Shown piece after piece: positions 5,838-11,319 of a stretch of 11,319 bases of DNA; the first letter of the stretch is position 1; every line of letters begins with the position of its first letter. Position numbers and translations under genes: made by a program. The notes beneath the pieces were generated by a model, which saw nothing but the letters and a program-made list of their open reading frames with translations, searched no databases and was not told where the DNA came from. The stretch spans positions 1 to 11,319 of the forward strand of contig CAMDJY010000024.1 in assembly GCA_945901145.1 (NCBI GenBank), written 5' to 3'. The stretch comes from Legionella genomosp. 1 (GTDB lineage Bacteria > Pseudomonadota > Gammaproteobacteria > Legionellales > Legionellaceae).

Positions 5838-7607
5838 TTACGCAGGCACTGCATCAGCGGATACCGAACTTAGTTGTTGCGTCTGACATAGTTTTGCATA
5901 ATGACCATGTTGATTAATGAGTTGTTCATGCGTACCCTGCTCAACAATACGCCCTTGATGCAGTACAATGATATTGTCCGCACGTTGAATCGTCGACAAG
6001 CGATGTGCAATGACTAAAGTCGTGCGATCTTTGATCACGTATTCGAGCGCAGCTTGAATATAACGCTCTGAATCTGTATCAAGCGCTGAAGTGGCTTCGT
6101 CCAAAATTAATAAAGGCGCATCTTTTAATATAGCACGTGCAATCGCAATGCGCTGACGCTGCCCCCCAGACAATAATACCCCATTCTCGCCAATACGCGT
6201 ATGATATCCATTTGGCAATTTCTCAATAAACTCATCAGCATAGGCTAATCGTGCCGCATGCACAATCTGTTCATAACTAACATGGACTTGACCATAGGCA
6301 ATATTATGAGCAATGGTATCATTAAACAGTGTCACCTGCTGACTCACTAAGGCAATTTGTGATCGTAAATAAGATAAAGATAGTGCTTGAATCGGAATAC
6401 CGTCTAAATCAATTCTCCCTTCAGTCGCCTCATAGAATCTCGGAATTAAATTTGAAATCGTCGTCTTGCCACTTCCTGAATGACCAACTAATGCCACTGT
6501 ATGTCCTGCTTTAATACAAAAATCAATCTCATGTAAAACAACCTGGCCTTCTCGATAAGCATAAGATACACGATGAAACTGAACCTCTGCACGCGCACGC
6601 TGCTTTAACACACTACCATGAGGCGGCTCTATCGGTTCATCAAGTACGCCAAAAACACTTTCCGCACCAGCAAGCCCCCGCTGAAAGGTCGCATTGAGCG
6701 TCGTTAATGTTTTGACAGGTTTAATCAATTGTAACATGGCAGCAATAATCGCCAAAAAAGAACCTGCAGTCACCGTCATAACTGATGCAAGCTGTATCGC
6801 TACAAAAATAATAACAGCAATACCAAGACCAATAATGCACTGAACACCAGAAACGTTTATGGCTTTACTCACCGCAACCTTCATATCGTTTAAACGTGAT
6901 TGCTCCGTCGCCTGATTAAATTTCTGACATTCATGATCTTCACCCCCGAACATTTTTACCACTTTATAGCCATCGATCGCTTCGCTGGCAATTTCAGTCA
7001 CCTGCCCCATGGTCTGCTGAACACGACGACTGATGCGACGAATACGCTTATTGGTAAAATTTACCAAAAGACCAACGCAAGGAATCGTCAATAAAAACAT
7101 CAAAGAAAGTTGCCAACAAATAACCATCATGACTATCAAAAGACCTACGACTAAACACGCATTTTGCACCAAATCAGTCAGTGCATCAGCACTGACCTGA
7201 GCAACCTGCTCCACATCGTAAAGAATTTTAGATAATAATTGTCCAGAAGTTGCCTGATCGTAATACTTTGCAGGAAGCCGAATAATATGCGCAAATACCT
7301 GTTGCCGAAAAACATTTACCACTGAACGCGCAACCCAGGTCATACAATAACTACCAAGTGCACTCACTAAACCACGAATAGTTACACCGATTAAAATCAT
7401 CCATGGAATTTGTTTAACAAAATGCATATCAATATCAATAAATCCTTTATCTAAAAAAGGACGCATCATATAAGTCAACCCAGCATCGATCCCTGAATAT
7501 AAAATGTTCGCCAACACCCCTAGCATGAATACAAGCCAAAATGGCTTAACGTAGGTAAAAATACGAGCATAAAGCTTAAAAAATCTATTTTCTGGATTTT
7601 TTTTCAT
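5838..7607 (-). CDS. msbA: Lipid A export ABC transporter MsbA
   Basis: Homodimeric inner-membrane flippase that moves lipid A-core from the cytoplasmic to the periplasmic leaflet using ATP. The 589 residues are a usual full length and contain one membrane domain and one nucleotide-binding domain. Membrane helices fill roughly residues 20-320. The ATPase part shows Walker A GHSGSGKT (375-382), the Q-loop VSQQ (421-424), the ABC signature LSGGQRQR (479-486), Walker B LLILDE (499-504) with catalytic Glu504, the D-loop SALD, and the switch His535 in IAHRLST. All key residues are intact. The upstream GAAG lies eight bases from the ATG. Pairing with lpxK directly downstream is the conserved arrangement and makes the MsbA assignment much stronger than for a generic ABC exporter. 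A methyltransferase-like gene lies 83 bases upstream on the same strand. Confidence 0.96.
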   Translation of the reverse strand: MKKNPENRFFKLYARIFTYVKPFWLVFMLGVLANILYSGIDAGLTYMMRPFLDKGFIDIDMHFVKQIPWMILIGVTIRGLVSALGSYCMTWVARSVVNVFRQQVFAHIIRLPAKYYDQATSGQLLSKILYDVEQVAQVSADALTDLVQNACLVVGLLIVMMVICWQLSLMFLLTIPCVGLLVNFTNKRIRRISRRVQQTMGQVTEIASEAIDGYKVVKMFGGEDHECQKFNQATEQSRLNDMKVAVSKAINVSGVQCIIGLGIAVIIFVAIQLASVMTVTAGSFLAIIAAMLQLIKPVKTLTTLNATFQRGLAGAESVFGVLDEPIEPPHGSVLKQRARAEVQFHRVSYAYREGQVVLHEIDFCIKAGHTVALVGHSGSGKTTISNLIPRFYEATEGRIDLDGIPIQALSLSYLRSQIALVSQQVTLFNDTIAHNIAYGQVHVSYEQIVHAARLAYADEFIEKLPNGYHTRIGENGVLLSGGQRQRIAIARAILKDAPLLILDEATSALDTDSERYIQAALEYVIKDRTTLVIAHRLSTIQRADNIIVLHQGRIVEQGTHEQLINQHGHYAKLCQTQQLSSVSADAVPA

Positions 7608-7652
7608 TAATTTAACTTCATAATCAGGAGTTATTGTTCTGAATTAACGCAA

Positions 7653-7682
7653 ATTCTACGCCTGATCGTGATCCTTATGCAA
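7653..7682 (-). promoter_or_regulatory. Possible promoter for msbA-lpxK
   Basis: Read on the minus strand, TTGCAT (7677-7682) and TAGAAT (7653-7658) are separated by 18 bases. The -10 matches five of six positions and the -35 three of six. Transcription would begin near 7646, about 40 bases before the msbA ATG. The set could alternatively be read only from the methyltransferase promoter further upstream, since no terminator is seen in the 83-base gap. Confidence 0.3.
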
Positions 7683-7690
7683 GCAAACAG

Positions 7691-8362
7691 CTATACTGAA
7701 CACGTTTGCGCCCAAACGCGCAACATCGCATTGCCTTTAGGATATAAATAATAATCCACTTCACGAACCTCTACTCCATAATTTGCTTGCTGCAATCCGA
7801 GCAGAACCGGACCTAATAATGGAGAGGCCTGTGCTTGGCTATCAATTAATGGAAAAATTCGAACTTCATTAGCAATATTCGCTAGTGATTGAATGATTTC
7901 AAGTTGGTGTTGGATTTCAGTATCGATAAACAGATAATGCGAAACTAAAGCAAAATCAAAAGCGTGATGTGCAAAGGGTAGATGCTCTGGAATTTCTAAA
8001 TAACGCCCTTCTGCAACACCTTGTTCATAATCTTTAAAAAAAATATTTAAACCATTACGTCTACTGTCAATAAATGCAGATATACCGCCATATTCTTGAA
8101 CATCAAACTGCAGGGGATTTTGTAACACTTGTTCTAAACGAGCATTAAATAAACTATTCACTTCTTCAGTTAATAAAGCTAAAGGCTGGTTAAATAAAGG
8201 GTCCAAACTCACGATACATACCCCCTGATGATGCAACGTCGCATTGACTGCACTAGGCCCACATCCGTATTCTAATACACGTGTACGAATTTCGGCATTG
8301 GACAAACCAAACATCGCTTGATATTCATTTACATGATGACCCCAAAGTATCGGCTTACGCAT
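7691..8362 (-). CDS. SAM-dependent methyltransferase-like protein
   Basis: Predicted soluble class I methyltransferase of 223 residues. VLEYGCGPSAVN at residues 29-40 is the glycine-rich SAM-binding motif I. SLDPLF at 52-57 places Asp54 where the acidic residue that contacts the SAM ribose is expected. LPFAHHAFDFALVSHYLF (128-145) matches motif IV (PFxdxxFDxvxxxxvL). The C-terminal strands, with EVRIFPLID and VREVDYYLYPKG, fit the fold. The substrate is unknown. The start is ATG 8362, preceded by GAGAGGA with seven bases between GAGG and the ATG; an in-frame GTG at 8380 would place that site inside the gene. It is divergent from the leucine operon and lies 83 bases upstream of msbA on the same strand, so it may be cotranscribed with the lipid A genes. 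A link to lipid A is not shown by the sequence. Confidence 0.8.
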   Translation of the reverse strand: MRKPILWGHHVNEYQAMFGLSNAEIRTRVLEYGCGPSAVNATLHHQGVCIVSLDPLFNQPLALLTEEVNSLFNARLEQVLQNPLQFDVQEYGGISAFIDSRRNGLNIFFKDYEQGVAEGRYLEIPEHLPFAHHAFDFALVSHYLFIDTEIQHQLEIIQSLANIANEVRIFPLIDSQAQASPLLGPVLLGLQQANYGVEVREVDYYLYPKGNAMLRVWAQTCSV

Positions 8363-8375
8363 TCTAGTTCCTCTC

Positions 8376-8404
8376 TTCACAATGTACTGGATGCGGGGTA
8401 TAGT
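8376..8404 (+). promoter_or_regulatory. Promoter of the leucine-degradation operon
   Basis: TTCACA at 8376-8381 (five of six matches) and TATAGT at 8399-8404 (five of six) stand 17 bases apart, the ideal spacing. Transcription would start near 8411, giving a leader of about 28 bases. The -35 overlaps the ribosome-site region of the divergent methyltransferase gene. Confidence 0.6.
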
Positions 8405-8413
8405 CTAGCGTAT

Positions 8414-8425
8414 TTACTTAAGTAA
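8414..8425. promoter_or_regulatory. 12-bp palindrome, likely operator of the leucine operon
   Basis: TTACTTAAGTAA is perfectly self-complementary and lies about 3-14 bases downstream of the predicted start of transcription, where a bound repressor would block initiation or clearance. In other gammaproteobacteria, leucine and isovalerate catabolism is controlled by the MerR-type LiuR or the TetR-type LiuQ. Whether this site belongs to either is inference; no regulator gene is in the window. Confidence 0.5.
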
Positions 8426-8438
8426 CTGGAAGTCATCC

Positions 8439-9602
8439 ATGCATCAATCTCTGATTCATTTTCATGGCGACACTTATGACGCCCTACGCGAAAGTGTCTA
8501 TCAATTCGCTTCACGAGAAATAGCACCCATTGCCGCTCAAATTGATATTGAAAATACTTTCCCAAACGCTTTGTGGAAAAAACTTGGGGATTTGGGCTTA
8601 CTCGGCATCACGGTAAGCGAAACTTATGGCGGAGCTAACATGGGCTATCTAGCCCATGTCATTGCAATGGAAGAAATTTCACGTGCTTCCGCTTCCGTCG
8701 GCTTAAGTTATGGTGCACATTCTAATTTATGCGTCAACCAAATTGCATTAAATGGAACAGAAGAACAGAAACAACACTATTTGCCCAGTTTAATTCGAGG
8801 TGATCACATTGGTGCTTTGGCCATGAGTGAAGCAAATTCAGGTTCTGACGTTGTCAGTATGCAGCTTGCAGCCGAAGCAGTCGGTGATCACTATGTATTA
8901 AACGGAACAAAAATGTGGATTACCAATGGACCTGATGCCGATGTCATTGTCGTTTACGCCAAAACCAATAAAGCAGCGGGCAGCAAAGGCATTACAGCTT
9001 TTATCATCGAAAAAAACATGCCCGGATTCAAAACCGCTCAAAAATTAGATAAATTAGGTATGCGAGGCTCAAACACCTGTGAATTAGTCTTTGAAAACTG
9101 TCAGGTTCCCAAAGAAAATATTTTAGGTCAAGTCAATCAAGGCGTTGAAGTGCTCATGAGCGGTTTAGATTATGAGCGCACGATTCTGGCAGCAGGACCC
9201 GTTGGCATCATGCAGGCTTGTTTGGATGTCGTTTTACCTTATATTCATCAGCGCAGGCAGTTCAATGAATCTATTGGTAACTTTCAATTCATTCAAGGCA
9301 AAATAGCAGATATGTATACGGAATTAAACGCTTCACGTGCTTATCTTTATGCCGTAGCCCGCGCTTGCGACCATCATCAAGTCAGTCGTAAAGACGCTGC
9401 GAGTGTTATTTTATATACAGCAGAAAAAGCCACGCAAATGGCTTTACAAGCCATTCAAATATTAGGTGGCAACGGTTATGTACAGGAATACCCCACTGGC
9501 CGTTTATTACGCGACGCAAAACTTTATGAAATTGGCGCAGGCACCTCAGAAATTAGGCGGATGTTGATTGGACGTGAACTATTTAAGGAAACTCAACCAT
9601 GA
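8439..9602 (+). CDS. liuA: Isovaleryl-CoA dehydrogenase
   Basis: FAD-dependent acyl-CoA dehydrogenase of 387 residues that oxidises isovaleryl-CoA to 3-methylcrotonyl-CoA in leucine breakdown, passing electrons to ETF. Visible features are [10 protein letters not shown] (128-137) and MWITNG (159-164) of the FAD/substrate region, [11 protein letters not shown] (206-216), ILGGNGY (341-347), and [12 protein letters not shown] (363-374). The catalytic base is Glu246 in [12 protein letters not shown]. Isovaleryl-CoA dehydrogenases carry the base at this site, whereas short- and medium-chain enzymes carry it near the C-terminus, where this protein instead has Gly in EIGAGTSE. That supports the specific name over a generic dehydrogenase. 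GGAAG at 8428-8432 lies six bases before the ATG. The stop overlaps the thiolase start by four bases (ATGA), so the genes are cotranscribed. The following thiolase and methylcrotonyl-CoA carboxylase genes confirm the pathway. Confidence 0.93.
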   Translation: MHQSLIHFHGDTYDALRESVYQFASREIAPIAAQIDIENTFPNALWKKLGDLGLLGITVSETYGGANMGYLAHVIAMEEISRASASVGLSYGAHSNLCVNQIALNGTEEQKQHYLPSLIRGDHIGALAMSEANSGSDVVSMQLAAEAVGDHYVLNGTKMWITNGPDADVIVVYAKTNKAAGSKGITAFIIEKNMPGFKTAQKLDKLGMRGSNTCELVFENCQVPKENILGQVNQGVEVLMSGLDYERTILAAGPVGIMQACLDVVLPYIHQRRQFNESIGNFQFIQGKIADMYTELNASRAYLYAVARACDHHQVSRKDAASVILYTAEKATQMALQAIQILGGNGYVQEYPTGRLLRDAKLYEIGAGTSEIRRMLIGRELFKETQP

Positions 9603-10792
9603 AAAAACCAGAAGATATTGTGATTGTCGCTGCAAAACGCACACCATTAGGTAGTTTCTTAGGCCAGCTATCAACGCTTACTGCGCCTGAATTAGGCGCA
9701 ATTGCCCATCAAGCAGCACTAAAACAAGCTAAAATTGACGCAGGGGCGCTCGATGAAGTCTTAAGTGGCTGTGTGTTACAAGCCGGAATTGGTCAAGCCC
9801 CTGCTCGCCAAGCAGCGCGACTTGCTGGCATTCCCGATGTAGTAGGTGCAACCACAATTAACAAAATGTGCGGCTCAGGTATGAAAGCGGTGATGCTGGC
9901 CCATGATGTAATCAAAGCGCAATCGGCGTCAATTATCTTAGCCAGTGGCATGGAAAGCATGAGCCAAGCACCTTATTTACTTAAAGGCGCGCGCAAAGGC
10001 TATCGACTAGGCCAGAATACTGTATTTGATCATATGATGCTAGATGGTCTAGAAGATGCGTATGAGCGTGGTCTAGCTATGGGTTGTTTTGCCGATAGAA
10101 CCGCTGAAACATTACATTTAAGTCGCGAAATGCAAGACACTTATGCTGAGCAATCCATGAACCGGGCACTCAAGGCCATAGAACAACAAGCGTTCATTGA
10201 GGAAATTGCCCCAGTGACCATTAAAAATCGCTCTGAAGAACTTATCATCGATCGAGATGAAGGGCCTGATTCAAGTAAAATCACAAAAATCAAACGCTTA
10301 AATCCTGCTTTTACCAAAGATGGAACCGTGACCGCAGGCAATTCAAGCTCAATTTCTGACGGTGCAGCAAGTTTAATTCTGATGTCAGCAACAGAGGCAG
10401 CCAAACGTCAGTTAAAACCGCTCGCCTGCATCGTAGCCCACGAAAGCCACGCACAAGAACCCGCTTGGTTTACCACAGCACCCATTGATGCCATTAAGAA
10501 ATTACTCATAAAAACAGCCTGGCAAATCCAAGATGTTGACTTATTTGAAATTAATGAAGCCTTTGCAGTCGTCGCTTTAGCAAGCATTCATGGATTAAAA
10601 TTAGATGTTGAACGTGTGAATGTCCATGGCGGCGCCTGCGCCCTTGGTCATCCGATTGGTGCTTCAGGCGCGCGCATTATCACCACCCTACTCTATGCTT
10701 TAAAACGTTATAACAAAAAACGCGGTATTGCAGCACTGTGTATTGGTGGTGGTGAAGCGACAGCCATTGCCATTGAACGCATTGTTGATTAA
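9599..10792 (+). CDS. atoB: Acetyl-CoA C-acyltransferase (thiolase)
   Basis: Thiolase of 397 residues, the usual length for the tetrameric acetyl-CoA acetyltransferase type (about 392). It has all catalytic residues: nucleophile Cys91 in [16 protein letters not shown] (319-322), His351 in [11 protein letters not shown], and Cys381 in [13 protein letters not shown]. It cleaves acetoacetyl-CoA to two acetyl-CoA or runs the reverse condensation. In this operon the likely job is the last step of leucine catabolism: HMG-CoA lyase yields acetoacetate and acetyl-CoA, and after CoA activation the thiolase completes breakdown. Its ATG overlaps the dehydrogenase stop, consistent with translational coupling. 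Specificity for acetoacetyl-CoA rather than longer 3-ketoacyl-CoA is inferred from length, the CxGGGE ending and context. The symbol follows that inference. Confidence 0.9.
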   Translation: MKKPEDIVIVAAKRTPLGSFLGQLSTLTAPELGAIAHQAALKQAKIDAGALDEVLSGCVLQAGIGQAPARQAARLAGIPDVVGATTINKMCGSGMKAVMLAHDVIKAQSASIILASGMESMSQAPYLLKGARKGYRLGQNTVFDHMMLDGLEDAYERGLAMGCFADRTAETLHLSREMQDTYAEQSMNRALKAIEQQAFIEEIAPVTIKNRSEELIIDRDEGPDSSKITKIKRLNPAFTKDGTVTAGNSSSISDGAASLILMSATEAAKRQLKPLACIVAHESHAQEPAWFTTAPIDAIKKLLIKTAWQIQDVDLFEINEAFAVVALASIHGLKLDVERVNVHGGACALGHPIGASGARIITTLLYALKRYNKKRGIAALCIGGGEATAIAIERIVD

Positions 10793-10814
10793 TCAACTAA
10801 TATAGGAGCCTATC

Positions 10815-11120
10815 ATGCTATTAAAACAAAGCGTTGCCTATTTTGTTTTAAGTCTACTCGTTGTACTCTGTGCAAAGTACATCCATCTAGCCATTGTTTA
10901 CCTGGATATGATCTATACCTATCTTAATGTTCTGATCGTACCTTATATCGCAGGCGCTTGGGTAAGAAATGTATTGATCATGATAAGCTTACCACTCATC
11001 CTGACTGCTATTCCAGCCATCATCTATCGCTTAATCAAAAAAGCCAATATGCCCTATTTTCTTGAAAGTGTCTGGATATTGTGGCTGGTTTTTGTGCTCA
11101 GCAATGTATTAATTCAATAA
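10815..11120 (+). CDS. Small integral membrane protein within the leucine operon
   Basis: Unrecognised protein of 101 residues, almost entirely hydrophobic. Likely membrane segments are at about residues 6-30, 33-50, 52-70 and 82-100, with a basic loop (RLIKKAN) near residues 72-78. There is no signal-peptide cleavage site and no known motif. The start is well supported: AGGAG seven bases before the ATG, 22 bases after the thiolase stop. It lies 12 bases before the carboxylase beta-subunit start, so it is cotranscribed with leucine-degradation enzymes that are all soluble. A role in uptake or export of a branched-chain metabolite, or in tethering, is possible but unproven. Three to four short helices are few for a stand-alone transporter unless it is multimeric. 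Confidence 0.75.
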   Translation: MLLKQSVAYFVLSLLVVLCAKYIHLAIVYLDMIYTYLNVLIVPYIAGAWVRNVLIMISLPLILTAIPAIIYRLIKKANMPYFLESVWILWLVFVLSNVLIQ

Positions 11121-11132
11121 AGAGCATGCATC

Positions 11133-11319
11133 ATGACGACCTTCAGCAGTCTACTGAACCCAAACAGTGAAAGTTTTAAAGCAAACCAGGCAATGATGGA
11201 CAAGCTGGTTTACCAACTTGAAACAACCATTGCGACTATTGCACTGGGAGGCAATGAAAAAGCACGCGAGAGGCATCGTCAGCACGGAAAATTGCTGCCT
11301 CGAGAGCGTCTACAATACC
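11133..11319 (+). CDS. liuB: Methylcrotonyl-CoA carboxylase beta subunit, 5' part
   Basis: The first 62 codons of a biotin-dependent acyl-CoA carboxylase carboxyltransferase subunit; the window ends inside the gene. The visible residues include LNPNSESFKANQAMMDKLVY, LGGNEKARERH and GKLLPRERLQY. This matches the N-terminus of methylcrotonyl-CoA carboxylase beta subunits (LNPxSxxFxxNxxxM, then GGGxKAxxRHxxRGKLLPRERV). The enzyme carboxylates 3-methylcrotonyl-CoA to 3-methylglutaconyl-CoA, the step after isovaleryl-CoA dehydrogenase. Propionyl-CoA carboxylase beta subunits share the KLLPRERV part, but the LNP opening and the neighbours favour methylcrotonyl-CoA. AAGAG eight bases upstream supports the ATG. 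The hydratase, biotin-carrying alpha subunit and HMG-CoA lyase genes are expected beyond the right edge. Confidence 0.9.
   Translation, partial: MTTFSSLLNPNSESFKANQAMMDKLVYQLETTIATIALGGNEKARERHRQHGKLLPRERLQY

Noticed and set aside
5825..5854. Longer LpxK start at ATG 5854
   Set aside because: It is possible, but the ATG at 5824 aligns with the start of E. coli LpxK (MIEKIWSG versus MINRIWYG) and gives the usual length.
6329..7094. Plus-strand frames of 61 and 64 codons
   Set aside because: They are antisense to msbA and have no supporting features.
8377..8565. Minus-strand 62-codon frame across the start of the leucine operon
   Set aside because: It overlaps the isovaleryl-CoA dehydrogenase N-terminus and the promoter; no family match.
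10141..10404. Minus-strand 87-codon frame
   Set aside because: It is antisense to the thiolase, whose conserved sequence explains the open frame.
1..11319. tRNA or rRNA genes, CRISPR arrays, insertion sequences with terminal repeats
   Set aside because: No cloverleaf, no regularly spaced direct repeats, and no intact transposase or paired terminal repeats were seen on reading both strands by eye.

Overview
The window looks like chromosomal DNA of a low-GC gammaproteobacterium of the order Legionellales, most likely Legionella or a close relative. The case rests on a Gram-negative lipid A operon (msbA-lpxK), a CsiV-family periplasmic protein, an aromatic amino acid permease of a family that is multiplied in Legionella, an AT-leaning composition, and a full leucine-degradation cluster. 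The genus is an inference from gene content; no database was searched.

Layout. Positions 1-1160 (minus) hold most of an HAAAP-type aromatic amino acid permease that runs off the left edge. A CsiV-family exported protein (1212-1763, plus) diverges from it. It meets a 66-residue PspC-domain membrane protein (1782-1982, minus). Next comes a low-GC accessory stretch, about 1980-3950. It contains a frameshifted C-terminal remnant of an Rpn/YhgA-type nuclease whose last codons overlap the pspC start, an unrecognised 119-residue protein (minus), a divergent HTH plus S24-type (CI/LexA-like) regulator, and an unrecognised 195-residue lysine-rich protein that appears to be in an operon with the regulator.

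Positions 3952-8362 (minus) are a tight set read right to left: a SAM-methyltransferase-like protein, msbA, lpxK and a secreted protein of unknown role. MsbA flips lipid A-core across the inner membrane and LpxK phosphorylates the lipid A disaccharide, so these two genes form a classical envelope pair. The secreted protein begins one base after the lpxK stop and may be translationally coupled to it.

Positions 8439-11319 (plus) are the start of a leucine/isovalerate degradation operon: isovaleryl-CoA dehydrogenase, a thiolase overlapping it by four bases, a 101-residue membrane protein of unknown function, and the 5' end of the methylcrotonyl-CoA carboxylase beta subunit. A good sigma70-type promoter lies upstream, with a 12-bp perfect palindrome just after the predicted transcription start, which looks like an operator.

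I did not find a clear, complete new multi-gene system. The best candidates for something undescribed are the regulator plus 195-residue gene pair in the AT-rich island, the Rpn remnant that keeps an apparently functional internal ribosome site and couples to pspC, and the membrane protein embedded in the leucine operon.
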